From assembly GCA_910579845.1 (NCBI GenBank), contig CAJTWL010000008.1:1-64000 (forward strand): 64,000 bases of DNA. Direction: 5' to 3'. The DNA is from an uncultured Muribaculaceae bacterium (lineage in GTDB: Bacteria; Bacteroidota; Bacteroidia; Bacteroidales; Muribaculaceae). The first letter of the stretch is position 1; every line of letters begins with the position of its first letter. A program made the position numbers and the translations under genes. The notes under the pieces are model-generated. The model did no database searches. It worked only from the letters and a program-made list of their open reading frames with translations, and had not been told where the DNA came from. This document shows, one piece after another, positions 14,972-24,730 of this stretch.

Positions 14972-16792
14972 ATGGCAGTCCATTCAGTTGACCATGACCT
15001 TTCGGAACTGCTGACTTGGGTAGGCAACGGAAAGGCACAGCTCCCCGATTTTCAGCGTAGCTGGGTTTGGGATGATGGTAAAATCTGTAAGTTGATAGAG
15101 AGCATTTCTTCCGGATTTCCTATGGGTGCGGCTATGTTCCTCCAGACTGGCAACAGCAGTGTGCGGTTCAAGTACCGTCCGCTTGAAGGAGTAACGGCTA
15201 CCAACCTAAACGACCCCGATTTCCTTGTGCTGGACGGACAGCAACGCCTGACAACCTTATACCAGGTGTTCAAGACTGCGGAGCCTGTGGCTACCCGCCC
15301 GGCTACCAACAAAGACAAGGTGATACTGCGCCACTACTACCTCGACATCCGAAAGGCTCTTGATCAGACAGCGGACAGACTGGATGCAGTCATCTCAATC
15401 AACGAGAAGAAGCAACTGACCGAGGACATCGGCAGGACTGTGATACTTGACCTCTCTACAAGGGAAAACGAGTTTAAGGAGTTGATGTACCCTCTGAACA
15501 TTGCGCTTGACCTGTCGGCTTCCTCCGATTGGATGCTGGAACTGAACGACTACTATGAGGGCGACCAGTCAATCCGAAAACTTTTCAAGGAGTTCAACAA
15601 ACAGGTCTTACAGAAAATCCAGTCTTACAAAATCCCTATCATCAACGTGACGAAGGACACCTCAAAGGAGGCTGTCTGTCAGATTTTCGAGAACGTCAAT
15701 ACTGGCGGCGTGAAACTGACGGTCTTCGAGTTGGTAACTGCAACCTTTGCGGCTGACGAGTTTAACCTGCGTGATGATTGGGATGATATTCAGGCGAGAT
15801 TCAAGGCGACCAAACAGGCCGACATACTCCGAGTGGTGGAGAACACCAACTTCCTTACAGCGATGGCTCTGCTCATCAGTTATCGTGAGTCACTGAACGG
15901 GACGGCTGCTGTCTCCTGCAAGAAGCGAGATGTGTTGAAGATGGTTCTCGATGACTACAAAGCAAACCGGGATTATCTTGTGTCGGGATTCATCAAGGCG
16001 GCGAGCTTCCTTATCAATCAAGGAGTGTTCACTGCTCAAAACCTTCCATATACTTCCCAGTTGGTACCTCTGGCGGCTATCTTCGCCTATGCAGAGATTG
16101 CCGGAATCAATCTGCAAATACAGACGAACAAGGACATCCTTGCACACTGGTACTGGTGCGGTGTCTTCGGCGAGTTGTATGGTGGTGCTAACGAGACCCG
16201 CTATGCTTCCGACATCGTGGATGTGTTCAACCAAATAAATGGCGGAGAACAGCCGGAAACAGTCGTCAGAGCGAGCTTCCAACCCCGAAGGTTACTTTCT
16301 ATGCAGACACGAAACTCTGCGGCTTACAAGGGCGTTATGGCGCTTATCTTGCAGGATTCTCCGCTCGACTTCATGAGCGCCGATAAGATGGATATTGCGA
16401 CATACCTTGATGAAAGCACCGACATCCACCATATCTTCCCCCAGAACTACTGCGAACAGCAGGGGTATGATTCAACGAAATGGAACTCGGTTGTAAACAA
16501 GACGCCAATCTACGCAAGTACTAACCGTTCCATCGGTGGGCGTGCGCCAAGCGAATACATAGGTACGATGGCCAACAAGGGCCTTACACAAGACCAGATG
16601 AGGGCGGCTATCTCATCCCACAAGGTTGACTATGATCTGCTGAAAGCCGACGACTTTGACGGCTTCATCATTGACCGGGCAATCAGATTGCTCGACAGGA
16701 TTGAACTGGCTATGGGAAAGGCTGTGTCCGGCAGGGACAGCGACGACACCATCAAGGCATTTGGTCATCCTCTTGTGGTGGCTGCTGATTGA
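14972..16792 (+). CDS. DUF262/HNH GmrSD-type nuclease, probable defence protein
   Basis: The 606-residue protein has a DUF262 (ParB/sulfiredoxin-like) N-terminal domain with FQRSWVWDD (27-35), SGFPMG (47-52) and the DGQQR motif (88-92), which binds and hydrolyses nucleotide in this family. The middle is helical. The C-terminal region (about 480-530) has DIHHIFP, then N and NRSIGG residues, matching the DUF1524-like HNH nuclease pattern. Such fusions are known from GmrSD type IV restriction and related anti-phage systems. It is rightward, opposite to phage genes, and its last 41 nt overlap the end of the converging HTH gene. It appears intact. The exact target, modified DNA or otherwise, cannot be read from sequence. 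Confidence 0.8.
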   Translation: MAVHSVDHDLSELLTWVGNGKAQLPDFQRSWVWDDGKICKLIESISSGFPMGAAMFLQTGNSSVRFKYRPLEGVTATNLNDPDFLVLDGQQRLTTLYQVFKTAEPVATRPATNKDKVILRHYYLDIRKALDQTADRLDAVISINEKKQLTEDIGRTVILDLSTRENEFKELMYPLNIALDLSASSDWMLELNDYYEGDQSIRKLFKEFNKQVLQKIQSYKIPIINVTKDTSKEAVCQIFENVNTGGVKLTVFELVTATFAADEFNLRDDWDDIQARFKATKQADILRVVENTNFLTAMALLISYRESLNGTAAVSCKKRDVLKMVLDDYKANRDYLVSGFIKAASFLINQGVFTAQNLPYTSQLVPLAAIFAYAEIAGINLQIQTNKDILAHWYWCGVFGELYGGANETRYASDIVDVFNQINGGEQPETVVRASFQPRRLLSMQTRNSAAYKGVMALILQDSPLDFMSADKMDIATYLDESTDIHHIFPQNYCEQQGYDSTKWNSVVNKTPIYASTNRSIGGRAPSEYIGTMANKGLTQDQMRAAISSHKVDYDLLKADDFDGFIIDRAIRLLDRIELAMGKAVSGRDSDDTIKAFGHPLVVAAD

Positions 16793-17021
16793 CAGACACA
16801 GAACGGCTCAGACGCTTTATGATTTTGTAAATGCCTCTGTCCGTCATTCCATACTTGTGAGCAAGGAACACTGTGATGTAAGTCACTTTGTGTCCTTGCT
16901 TTTTCATTTCCATGAACTGCTCATAGATTTGGAGGTTCTGAACGTCGTTGATGTTGATATGGTTGGCGAGCAGTACCTCAACCATACTACGGTTCATTAT
17001 CAGTAATTCATAATTCGTCAT
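16752..17021 (-). CDS. Small helix-turn-helix protein, possible late activator
   Basis: The 89-residue product begins MTNYELLIMNRSMVEVLL; a second ATG at 16997 is also possible. The core IYEQFMEMKKQGHKVTYITV followed by AHKYGMTDRGIYKIIKRLSR looks like a helix-turn-helix of the Mor/C or resolvase type. It starts 6 nt after the tape measure gene. The last 14 residues are encoded opposite the end of the DUF262 gene, which suggests the cassette joined the phage here. With the late promoter lacking a -33 box, this protein is a candidate activator, but that is inference. Confidence 0.55.
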   Translation of the reverse strand: MTNYELLIMNRSMVEVLLANHININDVQNLQIYEQFMEMKKQGHKVTYITVFLAHKYGMTDRGIYKIIKRLSRSVSVNQQPPQEDDQMP

Positions 17022-17027
17022 GGCTGG

Positions 17028-20000
17028 TTAGTATGTGTCAAGGTTCTCTATCATCTCTACTCGGTCCTGCGCCTCGGTTATTTCGACAACGGAAACAACT
17101 GGCTTTATCTCACGGGCGGCGGATTCAAAGGAGTCCGTCAGCATCTCTGCCTGATTGATGGTCTGCGACGAGTTCATCACCTGCATCGGTACGCCCTTGC
17201 CAATATTGTTCATCGTCATCAATAACGGCTCAAACATACGAGTGGCGGCTGCTGTCATTACAAACTCCCCGTTGGAGAGCATTGCGGGTATGCTGTCCGA
17301 GGTACCAGTGCCGGGACCTGTAACCTTACCACCAGTAGCGAACTTGGCAGACTTGACAGTGGAGATTGCCGTAGCGATATTGGCAAGCACCGTGGCTACC
17401 GTGGTGGCGATTGCTGCGATGTTGGCAGGGAACGGCATAGATGATGCAGAGGCGATACCTGCGGAGAGTGCCTTACCAGTATCAATCGCAATCTGGGCGA
17501 GGGTGATGATTTTCGACATCTTGGCAAATGCAGAATTGCTTTCGCCGAGTGTGTCGAGCAGTCCGGTCAGAGATGATGTTACCGCCTTCATTGCCTGTGC
17601 CTTTGCCTGCTCATTCTTGATGATGACATCGTTGGTCTTCTTCTGTGCCTCGGCAGACTTTTGCTTTGCAGCTATGACCTCGGCTTCAAATTCCTCGGTG
17701 GTCTGTGTGGAGAGTTGACCACGGGCAATCAGCGCCTCCAGTTCTGCGGCGGCGGCTTCCTCCTGTTTGGTAAGAAGCTCCGCCTGGTGTGCGTCCATTT
17801 CTTCGAGACCTCTCTGCCTCCATTCCTGATAGTGCTGCTCGTCCATCTGATAGCCTTCCATCTGACGGAGTTCCCTTTCGGACTGGGCGTATTCCAGCTC
17901 GGCTATCTCGTTTTCAAGTTCCTGCTTCTGACGGTCAATCTTCGCCTGTGCCTGTTCCTCATCAAGGGCGGTTCTCTCGTTGTCATACCTTTCACGGATG
18001 GCTTTCAGAGCCTCCTGCTTCTCAACCTCATTATCATAGGCGAGAATGGCTTCCTGCTCTGCTATGGCTTGCTGATTGTCGAGGCTCTGACGGCGAAGTT
18101 CAAACTCCTGGTCTGTGCCTTCCTTGACGGCTTCCAGTTTTAACTGATTGAGTTTTTCCTTATGCTCAATCTCCTTCTTGATTTCTTCGGCATCAAACTT
18201 GGCAAGTGCTTCAATCTGTTGCTTTTGGAGTGAGTCAATAATAGAGAGGATGGCGGTACGCGAAGCCTCCGTGAGGTTCTTCTTCTCCACAAGCATCTTC
18301 TGATAGTCCTCAATCTGACGTTTGTAGGAAAGCTCAACCTTTTTACGACGGCTCTCGACGGACTCCATCGTGATTTTAAGCAGTTCATCTTCGGCTTTGC
18401 GAAGGAGCTGTGCTTCTTCTTTGGCGGCTTCTGCGGCAGAGTCCTTACCACTCTTGCCGGACTTGCTTCCTTTGGTCTTGGTCTTACCAGGGTTCTTTCC
18501 TTTTCCTCCCCCGCCGCCACTACCTCCGGCAGCAGCGCCGTCGGCACCCGTGTTGGCTACCGAATTGACATCGAGCTTGACGTGTTCTATCTGACCATCC
18601 TTGATTTCAGACCACGCCTCCTGGTAGGCATCTACTGTATCGTTGACTACATTCTTGACCGCCTTGACTGATGCCTTGCGGAACTGATCCCATCCGGCTT
18701 TAACATCATCCCAACTGAGAGTGAGGACACCCTTAATGATTTTGCCGAGACCCATGATTTCATCAACAAGCATGATGCAGACATTCTTGATGATGGACCA
18801 GGCTGTCTTAAATTGGATGGCGATAGATGCGACTCCGGCCCTTACAACCATTGAATTGTTGTAGAGGTCGATGAACCAGTTGACGAGTTCGACACAGCCT
18901 TTAATCATGGCTACAATGCCGTTGTTGACCCAAGTCTTTGCCGTGGCAGTCATCTCCTCAAAGGAGCCGCCAGTGGCATCAAACAGAGAAGCCAGTGTGT
19001 TATCAAGTTCTATCTGGCTGTTCATCTGTTCCTCCTGTACTCTTGCGAGGTCTCCGGCTTTTTCTTTGGTAACATCGAGGTCAGTTTCTATGTCTTTGAG
19101 GGTGCGGAGGTACTGAAGACCTGCATCCTCACCGGGACCACCGAAAATGTCCGATATTGCGGCTGCTGTGGCAGGGCTGTTGTCAGCCATCTCATTGAGC
19201 TTGGCGCTGACCTGTTGCATCGCCTCAAATGTGGTCATCGAGCCATCCTGGAGCTTCTTCTGCATTTCTGCGGAACTGATGCCGATACCGTCCAATGCTT
19301 CGGCTGTGGCGGTTGACATTTCGCGGAGCCTGATGTTGGCTTCCTTGATTGTATCTACCGCCTTGTCGGAAACAATACCCATCTTGCTCGACTGGGCTGT
19401 GATGGAGATGAACTGGCTTGCAGAAAGTCCGGCTTCTTTGAAGTATGCCGGGTACTCCTTCACTATGTCGGTAAACTGTCCCGTGGCGTTGGCTCCACTA
19501 ACGAAGCCATCCTTGACATACCCAAGTGCTTCCTGAACAGAAATGCCGAACTGCTGCGAAAGGGTGTTGGCGGATTCGAGGACTTCCTGAAAGTCAACCC
19601 CGAATGAGTCAGCGACACCTTGCACCTCATTGCGGAAGGCTTTCATCTCGTCGCCGGAGAGTCCGGTCAACTGCTGTGTCAGTCGGCTTGCTTCCTCCAG
19701 TCCTTTGTTGTAGTCGTACCACCACTTGACAGCCATGCCTACCCCGGCAATTCCGAGGAAGGTCAGCACCATAGGATTGGCAAGCAGTCCTGTCAGCGTG
19801 GACCAAAGAGCCTTTGCCTTGACGGTCAGACCTTCCATCACGGAGCCTGCGCTGTTCTTGGAGAGGTTGTTGAGCGAGTTACCGAGGTTGAGGTTAACGC
19901 CTGTGAGGTCGGACAGGGTATCAACCAGCCCTTCGCTCCTGCTCTGCGATTCAGCAACGCTATCGGCGTGGTCCTTGATTACCTTTTCGTTCTCCTCAAT

Positions 20001-20630
20001 CTTCTTGGTAAGAAGGGCAATGGATTCGGAGGCACCGACAGACGAAGGGTCGATGGCAGCGACGGCTTTCTTCAACACCTCATTGGCTTTCTCGGCTTCT
20101 TCTGCGGTCTTACATTCCTTTGCGAGTGCATCACAGAGGGATGATGTTGAAACCCCGGCACCGAGCAGTGCAGACTTGTAGTTGCCGACATTGCGGTAGA
20201 AGCGTTGCGTGCCTTCCTCTGCACCTTTCAATTCTGTGGTCAGACGGTTTATCTTGTCTTTCAACTCATCGCCTTTGGCACTCTCACGCTCGGCACGGCT
20301 CAGTCGGTCGTACTCTGCGTTGAGGTTGCTGATTTCTGCGCGAAGCTGAACGAGGGAGCCTTCCTGCTCTGCCTGCGATTTGAGCTGATTCTTGACTGCC
20401 TTGCTGACTGTGTTCATGGCGTCCTTCATCTGGCTCATGGCAAGGTTGCCAGCCTGAATGCTCCGCTGGTATTCTTCCTGAGAGATGCGACCTTCCTTGA
20501 GGTCTTCTTTCAAACCTTTCTGCTGTTTGCGAACAGCATCAATCTTTGCCTGCCATTCTGCAATCTGTTTCACAGCATCCCCATAATCCACTTGGATTTG
20601 GAGTATCTTGGTTGTTACGTCGTCTGCCAT
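17028..20630 (-). CDS. Tail tape measure protein
   Basis: At 1200 residues this is the longest phage protein, and its length should set tail length. Residues 1-200 are coiled coil. A Gly/Ala-rich hydrophobic region with membrane-like stretches (LANPMVLTFLGIAGVGMAVK near 280-300) follows, with KNVCIMLVDEIMGLGKIIKG later. A Gly/Lys linker (GGSGGGGGKGKNPGK) leads into a long Glu/Gln-rich coiled coil (about 730-1000). The C-terminus is hydrophobic with ITLAQIAIDTGKALSAGIAS, as in many phage TMPs with a TP901-like fold. It ends 4 nt before a tail gene begins upstream. The call is secure from size, composition and place. Confidence 0.9.
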   Translation of the reverse strand: MADDVTTKILQIQVDYGDAVKQIAEWQAKIDAVRKQQKGLKEDLKEGRISQEEYQRSIQAGNLAMSQMKDAMNTVSKAVKNQLKSQAEQEGSLVQLRAEISNLNAEYDRLSRAERESAKGDELKDKINRLTTELKGAEEGTQRFYRNVGNYKSALLGAGVSTSSLCDALAKECKTAEEAEKANEVLKKAVAAIDPSSVGASESIALLTKKIEENEKVIKDHADSVAESQSRSEGLVDTLSDLTGVNLNLGNSLNNLSKNSAGSVMEGLTVKAKALWSTLTGLLANPMVLTFLGIAGVGMAVKWWYDYNKGLEEASRLTQQLTGLSGDEMKAFRNEVQGVADSFGVDFQEVLESANTLSQQFGISVQEALGYVKDGFVSGANATGQFTDIVKEYPAYFKEAGLSASQFISITAQSSKMGIVSDKAVDTIKEANIRLREMSTATAEALDGIGISSAEMQKKLQDGSMTTFEAMQQVSAKLNEMADNSPATAAAISDIFGGPGEDAGLQYLRTLKDIETDLDVTKEKAGDLARVQEEQMNSQIELDNTLASLFDATGGSFEEMTATAKTWVNNGIVAMIKGCVELVNWFIDLYNNSMVVRAGVASIAIQFKTAWSIIKNVCIMLVDEIMGLGKIIKGVLTLSWDDVKAGWDQFRKASVKAVKNVVNDTVDAYQEAWSEIKDGQIEHVKLDVNSVANTGADGAAAGGSGGGGGKGKNPGKTKTKGSKSGKSGKDSAAEAAKEEAQLLRKAEDELLKITMESVESRRKKVELSYKRQIEDYQKMLVEKKNLTEASRTAILSIIDSLQKQQIEALAKFDAEEIKKEIEHKEKLNQLKLEAVKEGTDQEFELRRQSLDNQQAIAEQEAILAYDNEVEKQEALKAIRERYDNERTALDEEQAQAKIDRQKQELENEIAELEYAQSERELRQMEGYQMDEQHYQEWRQRGLEEMDAHQAELLTKQEEAAAAELEALIARGQLSTQTTEEFEAEVIAAKQKSAEAQKKTNDVIIKNEQAKAQAMKAVTSSLTGLLDTLGESNSAFAKMSKIITLAQIAIDTGKALSAGIASASSMPFPANIAAIATTVATVLANIATAISTVKSAKFATGGKVTGPGTGTSDSIPAMLSNGEFVMTAAATRMFEPLLMTMNNIGKGVPMQVMNSSQTINQAEMLTDSFESAAREIKPVVSVVEITEAQDRVEMIENLDTY

Positions 20631-20633
20631 ATC

Positions 20634-22769
20634 TTATTCTTCTTCGGGGAGTTTGAGAAGTTCACACTTACATATTCCTTTGCTATCACGAGAGATTGAC
20701 ACAATAGCAAAGTAGGCTCCATACTTGGAGAGGTACACTGGTCGGGAATAATCAATATCCCGAAGGTCAAGCTCGTTGAGCAAGAAGTTTTCTTTCACTA
20801 TTATCGGGTTCTCCATTATTCTTGACAGATAGAGGTATGAGGGATTTTCAAGTATCTTAGAAAATCCATACCATATCTTCATACCCATCCAAACCTTTCC
20901 GGTCGGTCCTTGCGATGAGTTCTTCTGAGGAAAAGGCGTAATGATGCCGACAGCGGGTTTCGCCTCTTTAGTTGAAATCTTATCTTCTCGAACCCAGAAC
21001 TTGATAGTATCTCCGGTAGAAAACTTCTGATTTTTGAGATTCTTTAGGTATGCACCATAAAACGGTAACTGAATGATGGTTTTGGTCTTCTCGATAGTCT
21101 GATTGTTACATTCGATTACACCTATACCTGACGCATAGACATCCGATTCATCTTCGGAATCTTTAGAGTCAAGGTTATCATTCTTCATAAGGAAATAACT
21201 TCTCTGTGCAAATCCGTTTATAGAATACGTTATGCTTTGAGCTTGCTCGTTGGGAGCGGATGTTATTTTTCTGTCCCATTCATAAGCTATGCCGGATATG
21301 ATGTTTTTACGGAGGTCATCATAATAGACCGAGACTATATCACCATTGGATGATACCGTGGGGAACGCTCCTATCATGTAGTACAGAGCATTCATAAAAT
21401 TCAGACAAGAAATATCTGGCAAATTGCTCCCGATAGGAATTTGCCAACTATCTATATCCCTGTCAGAGGAAGAAAAAGGAAGTCCTTCTGGTGTCTGATT
21501 CGGATATATAGTAAAGATGTCACTTTCTCCACCAGCGCTGTAAATACCACTTCTATCACCGCATTCAATACCAAAGAAGATGATAGCGCCAGCAGGAATT
21601 GTTACCGTCAGACGTTCTGTACAATATTTCTCAGTAAACCTAAATCTCCATCTCCAGTCCTGATCTCCATACAATCCATACTCATCTGTTTGATTTGTAC
21701 CATATACACCATCTAACGATGCAAGTTCAGACAAAACACCAGATGCTCCGCTATATGGATTCCAACAATAAACTTTAAGAACAGGCTTGTTTTCAGAAGA
21801 ACTCGTAATCTCATAAGCATTCTTTCCATCAACATACTTTAGAGTAACCCCAAAATATCCTTTTATAGTTGCCTCTATTGCTGACTTGGAATTATTCTTT
21901 AAGCCATACAGTCTTCCTTCACTATCACGAACCTCGGAAAACTTATCCCAGTTCATTGGACGAGCTGCCGTTCCAGCATATCCATGTATGATATTTGGCT
22001 TTCCGTGAACTGCCGGATAATCTCTTTCCAATGTGTGTACAAAACATTCTGTAGCATGGCTGTTAATCAGTTCCTCTGACTGAACGGCATTAACGAAAGG
22101 AATCACACCATACTTAAATAGTATGTCTATGTCAGCCGTTTCGCCTTCAACATAATCAGCACCAAGAACAAACTTCGTTGAATACTTTTCATTTATCTTC
22201 TCTATTAACTTATGAATTGGGACGCAAGGCAAAGGAAAGAAGTTGTAACTCATGTAGACATTTTTATTGCCGTTCACAGATACATAAGTAGCTCCGGCAT
22301 TATACAGCGGGCGTACAACCTCATCGGTATTCTTATAAGCTGACATGAGAGAATCAACTGGACCATACGTTGCCATTGATTCAAACGGCAGATTTCGGAT
22401 AGATGTGTCATCATCCTTCAACGTCTGAAAGCCGTCAATAACTCCCCACGTCATCACAGCATTGAAGTTACTCTCCGTGCTTTCGATGTAGAGGTTGGCA
22501 TTTTTGAAAAGTGGGATGCCGTTCTGAATGTACTCTGCTTTCAATCTCCGGTGTATCTTGTTGGAGACACAGCGAATGTCATCGGCGTTGTCGAAGACTC
22601 TACGATTGTTGGCAGTCAGAGGCAACTTGAACGTGTAAGTATATGAACAAGTAATCTTTGACAGATCGCCAAAGATGTTGCTTTTGAAATTGAGGGTTAT
22701 TCCGCTCGGTGTGGCGAGGTCAACCTTCAATCTCTTTCCGTTGTCTATGATGTATAGTTCTTCGTACAT
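20634..22769 (-). CDS. Large tail or tail-tip structural protein
   Basis: The 711-residue product starts MYEELYIIDNGKRLKVDL and has a beta-rich sequence with many aromatic residues. Its gene overlaps neither neighbour but abuts the tape measure gene by 3 nt, so it is part of the tail module. The start (LYIIDNGKRLKVDLATPSG, then ITLNFKSNIFGDLSKITCSY) fits the first beta domain of distal tail or baseplate hub proteins. In Bacteroides phages such proteins are usually labelled structural without function. The DNA in the middle part is somewhat more AT-rich than in neighbouring genes, which may reflect host-range exchange. Confidence 0.65.
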   Translation of the reverse strand: MYEELYIIDNGKRLKVDLATPSGITLNFKSNIFGDLSKITCSYTYTFKLPLTANNRRVFDNADDIRCVSNKIHRRLKAEYIQNGIPLFKNANLYIESTESNFNAVMTWGVIDGFQTLKDDDTSIRNLPFESMATYGPVDSLMSAYKNTDEVVRPLYNAGATYVSVNGNKNVYMSYNFFPLPCVPIHKLIEKINEKYSTKFVLGADYVEGETADIDILFKYGVIPFVNAVQSEELINSHATECFVHTLERDYPAVHGKPNIIHGYAGTAARPMNWDKFSEVRDSEGRLYGLKNNSKSAIEATIKGYFGVTLKYVDGKNAYEITSSSENKPVLKVYCWNPYSGASGVLSELASLDGVYGTNQTDEYGLYGDQDWRWRFRFTEKYCTERLTVTIPAGAIIFFGIECGDRSGIYSAGGESDIFTIYPNQTPEGLPFSSSDRDIDSWQIPIGSNLPDISCLNFMNALYYMIGAFPTVSSNGDIVSVYYDDLRKNIISGIAYEWDRKITSAPNEQAQSITYSINGFAQRSYFLMKNDNLDSKDSEDESDVYASGIGVIECNNQTIEKTKTIIQLPFYGAYLKNLKNQKFSTGDTIKFWVREDKISTKEAKPAVGIITPFPQKNSSQGPTGKVWMGMKIWYGFSKILENPSYLYLSRIMENPIIVKENFLLNELDLRDIDYSRPVYLSKYGAYFAIVSISRDSKGICKCELLKLPEEE

Positions 22770-22772
22770 GGC

Positions 22773-24209
22773 TTACAAGGATTGAGCGTTAACATCCGGA
22801 ATAGCAAACGAAAACTCCAGATTGTTGAGGATTTTCTTGGGGCTATACTTGACAGTATTCTGCTGAATGTTGACTGGGAGCCATATCTCATTGCCAGCGC
22901 CGTCCTTGCCACAATACAGGTCAACTATCGGCGATGTGATGATGGTAACAACATAGTCAAAAATATCAGACGGAAGATTGACGGCACAGCACTTGTGAGT
23001 GATGCTACATTCAATATTCCTGGTCCTCATGACATTGGCGAAGTACAGTCCGTTGATATCATCATCCTGCGACACCTTATTGGAGCCGAGCTTGTTCTTA
23101 TACTGTTGGTCTCCTTTCTTGAACAGAAAGTATTGGAGATTGCCGTGGCGGTCAACCCATCGGAGGTAGTGTCCGGCGGTCTCATTGCTGATTTGAAGAT
23201 TGACAAGAGCTACATTCTCTCCAGTCTGAAAGAATGTGTAGTCAAAGGTCCTGTCGAACACCGACATCATCCTATCTTCCTCTGAAATCTTATACTTGAT
23301 CGTGGCAGACTTCTGTGCATTGGGGAATACACTGGCTGGTGGGATGTCCTCGAAGCCGAGGTCAGAGAACATACCGCAGTACACCAGTTCATCATTCATG
23401 AAACGGTAACGGGCATATCCTCTATCGGTCTCCAACAGGTATGTTACATTGGCGAGAGGCTTCTTCTCATTGCTGTTATCACAGTAGTCTGCCGTATCTC
23501 CCCAGTGTTCTTCTGCGTCGCCCTGCCAATTGGAATAATACTTTCCATCTTTCAGAACAACGAAGCGTTTCGCAACAGCATAGTAAACGACCTGGAAGGG
23601 CAACTGAACAGTTGTCGTGAGCAATGTCGGGAGTGAGGGTGCTAACTTTTCAATCTTCTCAAAGAAGCACACCTTTGTATCCTGATAGATGGGGTTATTT
23701 CCGTACCTGTTATTATCTGACCGCCCGAAAAACTCAACTTCCCTGTTGTATCGGAACAGGGATACCGAAAACGGGAACTTTCTGAACCAAATGAGGTTGC
23801 GCTCAAAGGCATGGCGGTTATCCTCGTAACTATACACGCCGAGATTGCCGAACCTTTCGCCGATTGCGATGTTCCCCCAGATTACAAGAGTGGTAAACTG
23901 GAACATCTGCATTGTGCCGATGTTGACTTTCACTGACACCTCAATACACCGGGTGTTTCTTGGGTCATCGAACATCAGTTCAAAGAGGCGTGAGAGATAT
24001 ATCTTACACTTACCCTTGTAGAACGAGACCTTGATGCTTTGAGCAGCAACAGATTCGATGCCGGAGATTTTCTCCACGGTAACAGTAAACACCCCGGAGG
24101 GCCATGCGCTTTCAATCTCAATGAAGTTGGGATTGAAGGCAAAGCACATCTCATCGGGATATGTGGCTACCGAGTCTTGGTTGAGTATTTTGAATGTCGT
24201 CTGTCTCAT
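22773..24209 (-). CDS. Tail structural protein
   Basis: The 478-residue product is beta-rich, with FNPNFIEIESAWPSGVFTVT near the start and repeated Tyr/Asn-rich strands later. It starts 4 nt overlapping the gp10-like gene and ends 4 nt before the large tail gene. Membership in a tail module is clear from the position, but no family was recognised. It may be a distal tail protein or part of the baseplate. There is no signal peptide or membrane segment. Confidence 0.6.
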   Translation of the reverse strand: MRQTTFKILNQDSVATYPDEMCFAFNPNFIEIESAWPSGVFTVTVEKISGIESVAAQSIKVSFYKGKCKIYLSRLFELMFDDPRNTRCIEVSVKVNIGTMQMFQFTTLVIWGNIAIGERFGNLGVYSYEDNRHAFERNLIWFRKFPFSVSLFRYNREVEFFGRSDNNRYGNNPIYQDTKVCFFEKIEKLAPSLPTLLTTTVQLPFQVVYYAVAKRFVVLKDGKYYSNWQGDAEEHWGDTADYCDNSNEKKPLANVTYLLETDRGYARYRFMNDELVYCGMFSDLGFEDIPPASVFPNAQKSATIKYKISEEDRMMSVFDRTFDYTFFQTGENVALVNLQISNETAGHYLRWVDRHGNLQYFLFKKGDQQYKNKLGSNKVSQDDDINGLYFANVMRTRNIECSITHKCCAVNLPSDIFDYVVTIITSPIVDLYCGKDGAGNEIWLPVNIQQNTVKYSPKKILNNLEFSFAIPDVNAQSL

Positions 24210-24703
24210 ACAACTTCATTGCTGTTTATCTTGGCTAAACTCTGAGCCTGAACCTCCATACATTCCATTGCAAGAAGCTCCAGTTCTTCGTTCACAGCCG
24301 TTGTGTATATATCATTGTATCCGCCATCTCTATACAGGCGGGTTCCTTCTTTCATAATCTTGTGGGCTATGGCTCCAGCCATTGAGCGAATACCACGTTC
24401 CTCCGGCGATAGGATTGCCCGGCTTGTCTTGGCAGGGATGGGAGCGACAGCAATGCCCTTGTCTATAATCCACTGCCTAATGATGCCGACAAAACCTTTG
24501 GGGACCTTGCCGCCTTTGCGACCATGTTCCATAGCAAGGAAGGACTTCGAGCCCCACAGCGTCCCGATATTGCCAGTAATTTCAACGGTCAGAGAGGCGA
24601 CAGAGCGACCGCTGGCATTGCGATTGTTCGCAGCCATCTGATTAGCTACCTTCGCCTTGACATTTTCGAGATGCCGCTTGATTATTTCTTGAATCTGTTC
24701 CAT
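24206..24703 (-). CDS. HK97 gp10-like head-tail or tail completion protein
   Basis: The 165-residue product is a basic helical protein with ASGRSVASLTVEITG (about 30-44), LAMEHGRKGGKVPKGFVGII, and a central ILSPEERGIRSMAGAIAHKI segment. This layout, with a helix followed by a small beta domain and an EHG...P motif, fits the HK97 gp10 family, which caps tail ends or joins head to tail. It lies between neck and tail genes. Overlap with the next gene suggests coupled translation. The call is moderate because no alignment could be done. Confidence 0.55.
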   Translation of the reverse strand: MEQIQEIIKRHLENVKAKVANQMAANNRNASGRSVASLTVEITGNIGTLWGSKSFLAMEHGRKGGKVPKGFVGIIRQWIIDKGIAVAPIPAKTSRAILSPEERGIRSMAGAIAHKIMKEGTRLYRDGGYNDIYTTAVNEELELLAMECMEVQAQSLAKINSNEVV

Positions 24704-24730
24704 AATCGTATAGACAATACATCGAAAAAA

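Noticed and set aside
17155..20144. Several long rightward frames opposite the tape measure gene
   Set aside because: They are antisense shadows with odd composition, no promoters and no recognisable domains.
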